A DNA stretch of 64,000 nt from DATKCJ01 sp035513275 (GTDB taxonomy: Bacteria > Verrucomicrobiota > Verrucomicrobiia > Opitutales > Opitutaceae). The stretch is from NCBI GenBank assembly GCA_035513275.1, contig DATKCJ010000300.1, positions 1 to 64,000 on the forward strand, written 5' to 3'. Both the position numbers and the translations under genes were made by a program. This document shows positions 16,154-24,460 of the stretch, one piece after another. Under the pieces are notes generated by a model. The model was not told where the DNA came from, made no database searches, and saw only the letters and a list, made by a program, of their open reading frames with translations. How positions within the stretch are numbered: position 1 is the stretch's first letter; the number at the start of each line of letters is the position of its first letter.

Positions 16154-16715
16154 GACCCGGTAAACTTGGTTGCGACGCGCGGCTGTGCCATCGGACGGGA
16201 GCCCGATTTCCGCCGCGGAAATTCCGGGCGCGCGACATGGGGGAAAGTGAAGTGAGCGTGGTGAATCTTCTGTGTCCTCGGTGAGTTCTCGTGAACTCCG
16301 AATGAGCAGACACCTGATTCAATGTCGTGTGCGGCGCATCAGCGCGAAGATCAGATGCGCGGTCGACTGAGTGCACGGAGCTGTCGGTGACATGTGAGAG
16401 TCCACTGTCCTCTGTCTTCAAATCCGCTTCCGTCGTTCAAACGAAAATTTGTCGAGAACGAGAAAGATTGTCAGAACGGTGGACACTCTAGCGCGCCGCG
16501 AATGCAACGCCCAAGACGGCACTGGGAGAACGATTTATCGCATCCGGTCCGCCCGTTTCGGCTGCGCAACCGGGTTACACCCCATGGAACGGAGGGGCCT
16601 CGTCGCCTAGCATCGCGGGCCCCGAGAACGTGGACAGCCAACTCGAAATCACGCCCGAGATCGCGAGCAACTATCCCTCACTCACCAACAACGAACACCA
16701 AGAGATCAAAACATC
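16154..16715. other. Gene-free stretch before the stress cluster
   Basis: Holds a dispersed repeat (16386-16450) and the near-palindrome GGGTTACACCCC (16572-16583), 133 bases before the next gene. The 3' part should contain the promoter of the stress cluster. A GTTT-N13-GGGTTA arrangement around 16557-16577 resembles general-stress sigma promoters of Gram-positive type, but this is weak. Confidence 0.5.
16386..16450 (+). repeat. Dispersed CTCTGTGAGTCCTCA repeat, diverged copy
   Basis: Carries GTGAGAGTCCACTGTCCTCT and GCTTCCGTCGTTCAAACGAA, aligning with 14846-14915. The bases after it also match the sequence following copy 1 (a CGA-rich block, CGAGAACGAGAAAG). Confidence 0.6.
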
Positions 16716-17303
16716 ATGGCCAAGAAATCTGTATTCTGCATCACCACATCCCGCGAACAGGCTGACCGAATCGTCGAGCAGCTCAAGACGGCGAACTTCT
16801 CCAACAACGACATCTCCGTGCTGTTTCCCGACAAGGGAACGTCCAGGGATTTCGCGCATGAGAAGAACACCAAAGCTCCGGAAGGTGCTGTCGCCGGCGC
16901 CAGCACCGGCGGCGTAATCGGCGGAGCCTTGGGATGGATTGTCGGGATTGGCGCACTCGCCATTCCGGGCGTCGGTCCCTTCATCGCCGCGGGTCCCCTC
17001 ATGGCTGCGCTCAGTGGCGCGGCGATCGGCGCGGCAGCCGGCGGCATCACCGGTGGCTTGATCGGCATGGGCATTCCGGAACTCGAAGCCAAGCGCTACG
17101 AGGGCAAGGTCAAGGCCGGCAACATCCTCCTCTCGGTCCACACCGACAACTCGGAGGAAATCACCCGGGCCAAGGACATCTTCAAACAAGCCGGCGCGGA
17201 AGACATCTGCGTCACGGGTGATTCGTCCACGCCCGATGCCAACGATGACAACGGGCACTCGTCGCGCCCGAAGGCCGAAGCCTACCTCGGCACCCGCCGT
17301 TAA
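16716..17303 (+). CDS. Glycine-zipper membrane-active stress protein
   Basis: A 195-residue protein with an N-terminal alpha/beta segment (VFCITTSREQADRIVEQLKTANFSNNDISVLFPD), a central Gly/Ala-rich double hydrophobic stretch (about 50-130, GGVIGGALGWIVGIGALAIPGVGP and GAAIGAAAGGITGG) and a C-terminal repeat of the alpha/beta segment (GNILLSVHTDN... AGAEDI). This layout is common in proteins named general stress or 'ActD-like'. The glycine zippers probably insert in or bind the membrane, flanked by two ferredoxin-like halves. It is the first gene of a same-strand stress group. Function is inferred from family and neighbours. Confidence 0.7.
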   Translation: MAKKSVFCITTSREQADRIVEQLKTANFSNNDISVLFPDKGTSRDFAHEKNTKAPEGAVAGASTGGVIGGALGWIVGIGALAIPGVGPFIAAGPLMAALSGAAIGAAAGGITGGLIGMGIPELEAKRYEGKVKAGNILLSVHTDNSEEITRAKDIFKQAGAEDICVTGDSSTPDANDDNGHSSRPKAEAYLGTRR

Positions 17304-17315
17304 TCAGCGAAACAA

Positions 17316-17344
17316 CCCTGCGGCTGGGATGACCGGTCGCAGGG
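17316..17344 (+). terminator. Hairpin after the first stress gene
   Basis: CCCTGCG (17316-17322) pairs with CGCAGGG (17338-17344) across a 15-base loop, just after the stop at 17303. There is no T-run, so it could be an attenuator, an RNA-processing site or a weak terminator. Confidence 0.4.
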
Positions 17345-17382
17345 CCCTCTCCAAACAACCAATTACAAAAAACAAAACCAAC

Positions 17383-17886
17383 ATGAAGACACTTAAAGAT
17401 CTATTTTTTGACGGACTTGCAGACATGTATGACGCCGAGCAGCGCATCGCCGCGGCGTTGCCCAAGATGGCCAAGGCCGCCACCTGCGGTGAACTGAAAG
17501 AGGCGATTCAGTCTCATCAGAAAGAAACCGAGAGCCATGTGAAGAAGCTCGAGCAGGTCTTCCAATGCTTCGACAGAAAAGCCAAAGGCAAAACGTGCGA
17601 AGCCACCGTGGGCCTTTTGAAAGAGGCAGACGAAATCGCGACGGAGTTCAAAGGATCGCCTGCCATCAACGCGGCGTTGATCGGAGTCGCACAGAAGGTG
17701 GAGCACTACGAGATCGCGTCCTATGGCTGCCTCCACGAATGGGCCGAGCTGTTGGACAACGAAAAGGCCGCGGATCTGTTGCAGGAAATCCTGGAACAGG
17801 AGAAGCATTCCAACGAAGCGCTCAATGAGTTGGCGCATTCCTCACTCAACGAAGAGGCGCTCGGCGACCTGTCCGTGAAGCGCTGA
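17383..17886 (+). CDS. DUF892 (YciE/YciF) ferritin-like protein, copy 1
   Basis: A 167-residue four-helix-bundle protein of the YciE/YciF (DUF892) family. Diagnostic parts are the start LKDLFFDGLADMYDAEQRIAAALPKMAKAA, the central CEATVGLLKEADEI, KVEHYEIASYGCLHEWAELL and the final LLQEILEQEKHSNEALNELA. The Glu and His residues in AEQ, VEHYE and EQEKHSN fit a ferritin-like di-metal centre. Family members are induced by stress in several bacteria; the reaction is not known. I placed the start at ATG 17383; the open frame upstream overlaps the previous gene. Two paralogues follow at 18909 and 28800. Confidence 0.9.
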   Translation: MKTLKDLFFDGLADMYDAEQRIAAALPKMAKAATCGELKEAIQSHQKETESHVKKLEQVFQCFDRKAKGKTCEATVGLLKEADEIATEFKGSPAINAALIGVAQKVEHYEIASYGCLHEWAELLDNEKAADLLQEILEQEKHSNEALNELAHSSLNEEALGDLSVKR

Positions 17887-17940
17887 TGGCAACGTTCGAT
17901 TCATCGACCGAAAAGCAATAACCAGGAAAGGAACAACAAC

Positions 17941-18462
17941 ATGAACAACGATACGAGAAATGCAGACAAGAAGGGTGACGCCGCCGCCAATCGCGACCCC
18001 ATCACCAAGACGCCGGGATCGCATCCCGTCGGCACGGGAATCGGAGCCGCGGGTGGTGGTGCGACCGGAGCCGCGATCGGAGCCGTCGCGGGCCCTGTCG
18101 GGGCCGCCGTTGGACTGGTCGCCGGTGCCGTCGCAGGCGGTCTGGCGGGAAAGAAGGTTGCGGAGAAGGTGGATCCTACCGTTGAGGACACCTATTGGAG
18201 AACCAACTACTCCAATCGATCCTATGTGGCCAAGGATTCGGCCTATGCAATGTATCAACCGGCCTACCGCACCGGCTATGAAGGTCGCGGACAGTATCCG
18301 GGCAAGACGTATGAAGAGGTGGAGGCGGACCTCAAGCGCGACTACGAGAAAACCAGTGGAGCTGCTGGATTGACCTGGGACAAAGCCAAGGGCGCGACGC
18401 GCGACGCCTGGCACCGGGTCGAGAGGGCTCTGCCGGGCGATGCCGACGGAGACGGCCGCTGA
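17941..18462 (+). CDS. Glycine-zipper protein with conserved C-terminal domain
   Basis: A 173-residue protein. Residues 1-28 are polar and disordered; residues about 29-72 are a glycine zipper (GTGIGAAGGGATGAAIGAVAG and GLVAGAVAGGLAGKKVAEKV). The rest has aromatic pairs (YWRTNYSNRSYV, YAMYQPAYRTGYEG) ending in TWDKAKGATRDAWHRVE. Proteins like this sit in stress operons next to DUF892 genes in many bacteria. It has a good ribosome-binding site (AGGAAAGG at 17921-17928) 12 bases before the ATG. It is a likely membrane-associated stress protein of unknown mechanism. Confidence 0.75.
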   Translation: MNNDTRNADKKGDAAANRDPITKTPGSHPVGTGIGAAGGGATGAAIGAVAGPVGAAVGLVAGAVAGGLAGKKVAEKVDPTVEDTYWRTNYSNRSYVAKDSAYAMYQPAYRTGYEGRGQYPGKTYEEVEADLKRDYEKTSGAAGLTWDKAKGATRDAWHRVERALPGDADGDGR

Positions 18463-18485
18463 TCCGTTGTAGTCTTATGGTGAAA

Positions 18486-18514
18486 GGGCTGGTTTCGACT
18501 TTCGAAGCCAGCCC
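18486..18514 (+). terminator. Hairpin terminator candidate
   Basis: GGGCTGGTTTCGA pairs with TCGAAGCCAGCCC (13-bp stem, one G-U, 3-base loop) 23 bases after the stop at 18462. The stem is strong but followed by CCGGAACC rather than a T-run. Confidence 0.5.
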
Positions 18515-18520
18515 CGGAAC

Positions 18521-18630
18521 CCGGGTGACAGGAGACAGGTGACGGGTGACCCGCCTCCGCTCCGAAGGAGCTACTGCACGGCAAGCAGGAGACAGGCGAC
18601 CGCCTTCGCTCCGAAGGAGCGTATGCCGTC
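18521..18630 (+). repeat. GACAGG-rich composite repeat, two units
   Basis: Two units, each GACAGGNGAC words followed by the palindrome GCTCCGAAGGAGC (18559-18571 and 18608-18620). The first runs on into GCACGGCAAGCAGGAGACAGG, which matches GCGCGGCAAGCAGGGGACAGG at 48792-48812. Confidence 0.65.
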
Positions 18631-18647
18631 GTTCCGAGCTATGGAGT

Positions 18648-18715
18648 GACTCGGTGCCCTCTGTGAGTCCTCAGCGTCCTCTGTGACTCAACTCCGCATC
18701 CGTCGTTCACACAGA
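18648..18715 (+). repeat. Dispersed CTCTGTGAGTCCTCA repeat, copy 2
   Basis: Same order as copy 1 (14846-14915): GACTCGGTG, CTCTGTGAGTCCTCA, GTCCTCTGTGAC, CCGTCGTTCACAC. The differences are scattered substitutions and one base indel. Confidence 0.75.
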
Positions 18716-18908
18716 ATCCAAGGCCGGACGGAACTGCAAACGGACGACACACGAACGACAGCCCGCCTCCACTATTGCGATTCGGGTTTGACCCCATCGC
18801 ACGCAGAAAAATTTTCTGGCACCGTGCGTGGCTCAGAAATTCCGCTGCGCACTTCCGTCCAGCGGATCGAGTCCAGCCTCTCAGTCGAACCCGAAACATA
18901 CCCTCACC

Positions 18909-19439
18909 ATGTCATCTCGACCAAGCCTCAATGCTCTCCTGATCGACGAACTCAAAGATCTCTTCCACGCCGAGAAACAATTGCTCAAGGCCCTGCCGAA
19001 AATGGCGAAGGCCGCGACGAATCCAGAACTCAAGGAAGGCTTCAAGGACCATCTCGCGCAAACGCGCGGACACGTGAACCGACTCGCGCAGTCGCTCAAG
19101 ATCCTTGGCCTGCCTGCGAAGGGGAAGACGTGCCACGCTATGCTCGGCCTTGTCGAGGAAGGCGCCGAGGCGATTGAAGCGAAGGGCCCCGACGCGGTCC
19201 GCGACGCCGCGCTCATCGGAGCAGCGCAGCGCGTGGAGCACTACGAAATCGCCGGCTACGGCACGGCGAGGGCGTTTGCCGAGGTCCTCGGAGAACGGCA
19301 GGTGGCCGGGCTGCTCCAGGCGAGCCTCGACGAAGAAGGTGAGACCAACAAGGCGCTCACCAAGATCTCCAACCGCGTGAATGCAGACGCACTGGTTGCC
19401 AATGAAGAGACGCCCGTCTCCCGCAAATCGAGAAAATAG
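18909..19439 (+). CDS. DUF892 (YciE/YciF) ferritin-like protein, copy 2
   Basis: A 176-residue YciE/YciF-family protein: LLIDELKDLFHAEKQLLKALPKMAKAA at the start, KTCHAMLGLVEEGAEAIE in the centre, RVEHYEIAGYGTARAFAEVLGE and SLDEEGETNKALTKIS at the end. The candidate metal ligands are conserved (HAEKQ, VEHYE, DEEGETN). The C-terminal 20 residues are basic and differ from copy 1. It is closer to copy 3 at 28800 than to copy 1, judging by the shared DEEGET and AGYGT blocks. The start is ATG 18909; upstream in-frame sequence is repeat-derived. Confidence 0.9.
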   Translation: MSSRPSLNALLIDELKDLFHAEKQLLKALPKMAKAATNPELKEGFKDHLAQTRGHVNRLAQSLKILGLPAKGKTCHAMLGLVEEGAEAIEAKGPDAVRDAALIGAAQRVEHYEIAGYGTARAFAEVLGERQVAGLLQASLDEEGETNKALTKISNRVNADALVANEETPVSRKSRK

Positions 19440-19460
19440 GAAACCCAAAACATCCCTCCC

Positions 19461-19589
19461 ATGAATGATCTCGTTCTGCTTTTCCTGCCGGTCGCCGCGA
19501 TCGGCTACTCGATCCTCTATCTCATTTTCGGCGGCGGCCTCATCGGCGCCGGCGTGATTTTCCTCATCGCAAAACTTTTCCGCCGCTAG
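19461..19589 (+). CDS. 42-residue membrane peptide
   Basis: ATG 19461 to TAG 19587 encodes 42 residues: MNDLVLLFLPVAAIGYSILY, then LIFGGGLIGAGVIFLIAKLFRR. It is almost wholly hydrophobic, with one long or two short helices and a basic end. It starts 21 bases after the DUF892 gene and ends 18 bases before the next gene, in the same direction. The tight spacing and sensible membrane topology support it as a real small gene of this operon. Function is unknown; it is easily missed because of its size. Confidence 0.6.
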   Translation: MNDLVLLFLPVAAIGYSILYLIFGGGLIGAGVIFLIAKLFRR

Positions 19590-19607
19590 TTCCAACCCGA
19601 TCGATCC

Positions 19608-20633
19608 ATGAACAATCCCATGAATCCCGCCCGGCCCTTTTCGTCCTCTGAATCTCTCGGACGATCCAACTACTGCGAGTGTCAAACCCGTCGTCGCTCC
19701 ACCGTTTCGTGGGGCGCGATCTTTGCCGGCATGAGTGCCGCACTCGCGCTGCAAGTGCTGTTCATGATGCTGGGCGCCGGCCTGGGCTTCGCCATCTACA
19801 GTCCGCTCACGGCAGAAAATCCGGTGGCGAATCTGGGCGTGGGTGCCATGCTCATCCAAGGCATCAGCGCCGTTGTCTCGCTATGGTTCGGCGGCTGGGT
19901 CGCGGGACGTTTCTCTCCCGTCCGCGCCCGCGCCACTGGCTGGCTGCACGGTTTCAGCGTCTGGTGTGTGGCGACCGTAGCCGGAGTCTTGGTGGTAGCG
20001 TTCGGCGCCGGCTGGATGTTGGGTGATCTCTCAAAACTTGTCGGCGGTGGACTCTCCGCAGCCGGCCAACCTGCGGCCGCCGTCGCAGGTGGTGCTGTCG
20101 ATCTCGCTGCCGACGCTGTGAAGCAATCGGGCGAAACGATCACGAGCTTTGTCGATGAGGCGGTGGGCAATCGTCCAGCAGACGGCGCCGTGAGTGAAGG
20201 CATCCGCGCGAAACGCGAAATCGGTTTCGCCGTCGCCCGCCTCTTCAATCCTGCGCAAGAAGGCAACACCGACGCCAATCGCGCTGCCGCGGTCACCGCG
20301 CTTGTGGATCATACCGGGATGAGCCAGGCCGATGCGGACCGCGCCGTCACGGAGTGGACCGCCACCTTCGACCGGTTGCAGGCCGACCTCGCCGCCGTCA
20401 AGGAGGCTGCCGCGGCGAAAGCGCGTGAAGCCGCGGATACCGCGGCCAACGCTCTGGCGATATTCTCACTGTGCGCCTTTGTCGGCTTCCTGCTCGGAGC
20501 CCTCTCCGCCTCATGGGGTGGTAGCCAGGGCGCGAAGTGCGCCACGTGGTGCGAAGAGAAAACCGCCGGTGCCCTCTCCACGCACGACACATCCGGCCTT
20601 CCGATACGCCCGGTGCCAGTCGCTGCGAGCTGA
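19608..20633 (+). CDS. Multi-pass membrane protein of the stress operon
   Basis: A 341-residue protein. Residues about 35-145 hold three or four membrane segments (SWGAIFAGMSAALALQVLF, GVGAMLIQGISAVVSLWFGGWVAGRF, VWCVATVAGVLVVAFGAGW). A long hydrophilic, Ala-rich helical part follows (150-280) and a final membrane helix near 285-305 (LAIFSLCAFVGFLLGALSASWGG). The N-terminal motif 'RRSTVSWGAIFAG' recurs in membrane proteins of stress regions in many bacteria. It sits 18 bases after the 42-residue peptide gene, so co-transcription with the DUF892 gene is likely. The exact role is not known. Confidence 0.75.
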   Translation: MNNPMNPARPFSSSESLGRSNYCECQTRRRSTVSWGAIFAGMSAALALQVLFMMLGAGLGFAIYSPLTAENPVANLGVGAMLIQGISAVVSLWFGGWVAGRFSPVRARATGWLHGFSVWCVATVAGVLVVAFGAGWMLGDLSKLVGGGLSAAGQPAAAVAGGAVDLAADAVKQSGETITSFVDEAVGNRPADGAVSEGIRAKREIGFAVARLFNPAQEGNTDANRAAAVTALVDHTGMSQADADRAVTEWTATFDRLQADLAAVKEAAAAKAREAADTAANALAIFSLCAFVGFLLGALSASWGGSQGAKCATWCEEKTAGALSTHDTSGLPIRPVPVAAS

Positions 20634-20683
20634 ACGAATCGGTCTGCCTATGTTGCGATCGTCTCTGACCCGGCCAATTCAAC

Positions 20684-22237
20684 ATGAATACCCCGTGCGG
20701 ACACTCCACTTCCGTCTGGATGGCCACGGTTTCGCGGCCCGAATTTTCCGGCCTGACGCGGAATGAGCGTGCGGACGTCTGCATCGTAGGCGCGGGAATC
20801 TCGGGGCTGACAACGGCGTATCTCCTGGGCAATGCGGGCAAGTCCGTCATCGTGCTGGAGGATGGTGTGATCGGCTCGGGTGAAACCCAGCGGACAACCG
20901 CGCATCTCGTCACCGCGCTCGACGACCGCTACGTCAAGCTCGCGCGCTTGCATGGTGAAGACGGGGCGCGGCTTGCGGCGGAAAGTCATGCCGCGGCAAT
21001 CGACACGATCGAGCGGATCGTGCGCGAGGAGAAGATCGACTGCGATTTCGAGCGCGTGGACGGTTATCTTTTCAACGCGCCGGATCAATCGGACGACCCG
21101 CTCGATAGCGAGCTGGTCGCCGCACGCCGTGCCGGCCTGACGGACATCGAACTCGTCGACCGCGCGCCGCTGCCTGCCTTCGACACCGGTCGTGCGCTGC
21201 GTTTCCGCCGCCAGGCCCAGTTTCATCCGCTCAAGTATCTCGACGCTCTCGCGAAGTGCATCGCCCGCCACGGCGGACGCATCTTCACCAACACGCATGC
21301 CACAAAGATCGAGGGTGGAGAGTCGGCGCACGTCGATACGCGCAATGGCAAAACCGTCACCTGCGACGCGATCGTCGTGGCTACCAACACGCCGGTCATC
21401 GACCGGCTCGTCGTTCACACAAAGCAGGCTGCCTACCGGTCCTACGTGATCGGTATTGAGGTGCCGGCCGGGACGGTGCCGAAGGCGCTGTATTGGGATA
21501 CGTGTGATCCCTACCATTATGTGCGGCTCGTCGCCGCCGCGGCGGACAGCCCGCCTCCCGCCCACGATCTGCTGATCGTCGGTGGCGAAGACCACAAAAC
21601 CGGCCAGGCCGACGATGCGGACACGCGATACACGCAACTCGAGCGATGGACGCGCGAGCGATTCGCACAGGCAGGGGAAATTCGCTTTCGCTGGTCGGGC
21701 CAGGTCATGGAGCCCGTGGACGGACTGGCCTTCATCGGCCGGAACCCCATGGACCACGACAACGTCTACCTCGTGACCGGTGATTCCGGGAACGGACTGA
21801 CGCACGGCACGATCGCGGGATTGTTGCTCACGGATCTCATTACGGGCAACGAGAGCCCGTGGGCGCAACTTTACAGCCCTTCGCGAGTGTCGCTCGCAGC
21901 CACCGGCGAGTTCGCGAAGGAAACAGCCAACATGGCGGCGCAATACGTGGACTGGCTTACAGCCGGCGACGTGAAGCGAGCCGAGCTCGTTGCTCCCAGC
22001 ACCGGCGCCATCGTGCGTCACGGACTCGCCAAGGTCGCAGTCTACAGCGAGGCCGACGGAACGCTCCACGAATACTCCGCTGTGTGTCCGCACCTCGGGG
22101 CCATCGTCGCGTGGAATGACGCCGAGAAGACGTGGGACTGCCCCGCGCACGGTTCGCGCTTCAATTGCCGCGGGCACGTCCTGAACGGGCCGGCCAATAC
22201 AAATCTTCAGCCGGTCGCCGCCGCCGCGCACACATAA
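20684..22237 (+). CDS. FAD-dependent oxidoreductase with C-terminal Rieske domain
   Basis: A 517-residue protein of the DadA/gamma-glutamylputrescine-oxidase-like family. Residues 31-60 are the FAD-binding strand (VCIVGAGISGLTTAYLLG with Glu59). The middle carries 'GETQRTTAHLVTALD', typical of the group, and 'YLVTGDSGNGLTHGTIAG'. The last 110 residues form a Rieske [2Fe-2S] domain with Cys468-x-His470 and Cys486-x-x-His489. It probably oxidises an amine or amino compound and passes electrons through the cluster; the substrate is unknown. Such fusions are often found in stress clusters with catalase, as here, where catalase starts 65 bases later. Confidence 0.85.
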   Translation: MNTPCGHSTSVWMATVSRPEFSGLTRNERADVCIVGAGISGLTTAYLLGNAGKSVIVLEDGVIGSGETQRTTAHLVTALDDRYVKLARLHGEDGARLAAESHAAAIDTIERIVREEKIDCDFERVDGYLFNAPDQSDDPLDSELVAARRAGLTDIELVDRAPLPAFDTGRALRFRRQAQFHPLKYLDALAKCIARHGGRIFTNTHATKIEGGESAHVDTRNGKTVTCDAIVVATNTPVIDRLVVHTKQAAYRSYVIGIEVPAGTVPKALYWDTCDPYHYVRLVAAAADSPPPAHDLLIVGGEDHKTGQADDADTRYTQLERWTRERFAQAGEIRFRWSGQVMEPVDGLAFIGRNPMDHDNVYLVTGDSGNGLTHGTIAGLLLTDLITGNESPWAQLYSPSRVSLAATGEFAKETANMAAQYVDWLTAGDVKRAELVAPSTGAIVRHGLAKVAVYSEADGTLHEYSAVCPHLGAIVAWNDAEKTWDCPAHGSRFNCRGHVLNGPANTNLQPVAAAAHT

Positions 22238-22302
22238 CTCCGCCGCCGCTCACACCGGCGCGCGTGTGCGGGCCCGGTGCGCTGCGAGGGTGACTCCATC
22301 TT

Positions 22303-24408
22303 ATGGCTAAAAAATCCAAAATCTCGAGCGCCAGGAAATCCAAAGCTTCAACGCCGGCCCTGTCGCGCACGGCGGAGCTGCATCAGACAACGAATGACGG
22401 CGCCAATTCGCTGACGACGAATCACGGCCTCGCCATCTCGGACAATCAGAATTCTCTCAAGGCCGGCGAGCGCGGCCCGACGTTGCTCGAGGACTTTGTC
22501 CTTCGGGAGAAGATCACGCATTTCGATCACGAGCGGATTCCCGAGCGGATCGTTCACGCGCGTGGCTCGGGCGCCCATGGCTACTTTCAGGTCTATGAGT
22601 CGCTCGGGGACATCACGAAGGCGGAGTTTCTCAACGATCCGAAAGTGAAGACGGAAGTCTTCGTGCGCCTTTCCACCGTCGCGGGCGGCGCGGGATCGGG
22701 CGATCTGCCGCGCGACGTGCGCGGCTTCGCGGTGAAGTTCTACACCTCCGAGGGCAACTACGACCTCGTGGGAAACAACATCCCCGTTTTCTTCATTCAA
22801 GATGCGATGAAGTTTCCCGACCTCGTGCACGCGGTGAAAATGGAGCCGGATCGCGGCTTCCCGCAGGCGGCTTCGGCGCACGACACGTTTTGGGATTTCG
22901 TGACGCTGACCCCTGAATCGATGCACATGCTGATGTGGATCATGTCCGACCGCGCCATCCCGCGTTCGCTTCGGATGATCGAAGGTTTCGGCGTGCACAC
23001 ATTCCGGATGATCGATGCCGCAGGCGCTTCGCGTTTTGTGAAGTTTCACTGGCGGCCCAAGATCGGCGCCGCGGCGGTGCTGTGGGACGAGGCGGTGAAG
23101 ATCAATGGCGCGGACCCGGATTTTCATCGGCGTGATTTGTGGGAAGCGATCGACAAGGGCGACTTCCCGGAGTGGGAACTGTCGCTGCAAGTGTTCGATC
23201 AAGAGACGGCGGACAAACTGGACTTCGACGTCCTCGACGCGACGAAGCTCATCCCGGAGGAAATCATTCCGCTCCGCATCGTCGGAAAAATGGTGCTCAA
23301 CCGCAACCCGGACAACTTCTTCGCCGAGACCGAACAGGTGGCATTTCTCCCGACGAACCTGGTGCCCGGCATCGATTTTTCGAATGACCCGCTGCTTCAG
23401 GGCCGGCTCTTCTCCTATCAGGACACACAGCTCAGCCGGCTCGGCGGCCCCAACTTCCATCAGATTCCGGTCAACGCTCCGCGTTGCCCGATGCACAACT
23501 TCCAGCGCGACGGCCTGCGGCAGATGCAGGTGCCGAAAGGCCGCGTGAACTACGAGCCCAACTCACTCGGTGAAGGCGGCCCGCGGGAAAATCCAACAGG
23601 CGGCTTCACGAGCCAACCGGAGCCGCTCGACGGAGTTAAGCTGCGCAAGCGCTCGGAGACGTTTGCCGATCACTACTCCCAGGCCCGGCTCTTCTTCCAT
23701 TCGATGACCGAGCCGGAGCAAAGGCACATCGTCAGTGCGTTTGCCTTCGAGCTCGGCAAGGTCGAGACCAAGGCGATCCGGCAGCGCATGCTCGGTCACC
23801 TCGCGAACGTCGATGCCTCGCTACACGATCACGTCGCCGAGGCGCTCGGCATGAGAGGGCAGGCTGAGACGATTCAGCCCGCAGTGAAGCCGCGCGATCT
23901 CGCGCCCTCACCGACGCTGAGTTTGATCGGCAAAGCGAAGCCCACCCTGGCCGGCCGAAAAATCGGCGTGTTGGTCACGGATGGTTTTGATCCCGAACTC
24001 CTCGCCGCCGTGCGGCGCATGGCGAATGCAGAAAAAGCCGGATGCGTCGTGATCGCTCCCAAGGTCGGCGGCGTGAAGGACGCTGAGGACGCCCACGTGG
24101 CAGCCGACTTCGCCATCACGGCCGCGCCCTCCGTGTTTTTCGATGCCGTCGCGATCCTTGCCTCGTCAGCCGGTGCGGCGGATCTGTCCACGCAGGCCGC
24201 CGCGGTCGATTGGGTAAGCGACGCTTTCGCGCATCTGAAAGTCATCGCCCACACCACTGAGGCGAAACCGTTGATGGCTCGCGCCGGCGTGAAACCGGAT
24301 GACGGTGTCATCGCGCTGGCCGGAAAGAACGCGGTCGGTGCCTTTGTCAAAATGGCGAAGGCGGGCCGCATCTGGGACCGCGAACCGTCGTTACGCCGGC
24401 CCGGATAA
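22303..24408 (+). CDS. katE: Large-subunit catalase HPII
   Basis: A 701-residue haem catalase of the large-subunit (KatE/HPII) type, converting hydrogen peroxide to water and oxygen. The catalytic His85 is in ERIVHARGSGAHGYF; the distal Asn region is YDLVGNNIPVFFIQDAMKFPD and the haem Tyr is in LFSYQDTQLSRLGGPNFHQIP. Residues about 545-700 are the flavodoxin/GATase1-like extra domain (RKIGVLVTDGFDPELLAAVRR...) that separates HPII from small catalases. The Lys/Ser-rich first 30 residues resemble the HPII arm. It follows the FAD/Rieske gene and precedes Ku, consistent with a stationary-phase or desiccation survival set. Confidence 0.95.
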   Translation: MAKKSKISSARKSKASTPALSRTAELHQTTNDGANSLTTNHGLAISDNQNSLKAGERGPTLLEDFVLREKITHFDHERIPERIVHARGSGAHGYFQVYESLGDITKAEFLNDPKVKTEVFVRLSTVAGGAGSGDLPRDVRGFAVKFYTSEGNYDLVGNNIPVFFIQDAMKFPDLVHAVKMEPDRGFPQAASAHDTFWDFVTLTPESMHMLMWIMSDRAIPRSLRMIEGFGVHTFRMIDAAGASRFVKFHWRPKIGAAAVLWDEAVKINGADPDFHRRDLWEAIDKGDFPEWELSLQVFDQETADKLDFDVLDATKLIPEEIIPLRIVGKMVLNRNPDNFFAETEQVAFLPTNLVPGIDFSNDPLLQGRLFSYQDTQLSRLGGPNFHQIPVNAPRCPMHNFQRDGLRQMQVPKGRVNYEPNSLGEGGPRENPTGGFTSQPEPLDGVKLRKRSETFADHYSQARLFFHSMTEPEQRHIVSAFAFELGKVETKAIRQRMLGHLANVDASLHDHVAEALGMRGQAETIQPAVKPRDLAPSPTLSLIGKAKPTLAGRKIGVLVTDGFDPELLAAVRRMANAEKAGCVVIAPKVGGVKDAEDAHVAADFAITAAPSVFFDAVAILASSAGAADLSTQAAAVDWVSDAFAHLKVIAHTTEAKPLMARAGVKPDDGVIALAGKNAVGAFVKMAKAGRIWDREPSLRRPG

Positions 24409-24460
24409 AGAACAGATCACGCTAGCACCACTTCATCTCTCTCGATTTTTCCATACCACC

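Larger units (their letters stand above)
18463..18908. other. Gene-free stretch rich in repeats
   Basis: Contains the hairpin at 18486-18514, the GACAGG repeat (18521-18630), the CTCTGTGAGTCCTCA repeat (18648-18715) and GGGTTTGACCCC (18784-18795), 114 bases before the next gene. No coding region is supported. Confidence 0.7.

Noticed and set aside
17316..17344. True rho-independent terminator after the first stress gene
   Set aside because: The stem has no following T-run and a 15-base loop, so it was kept only as a low-confidence hairpin.
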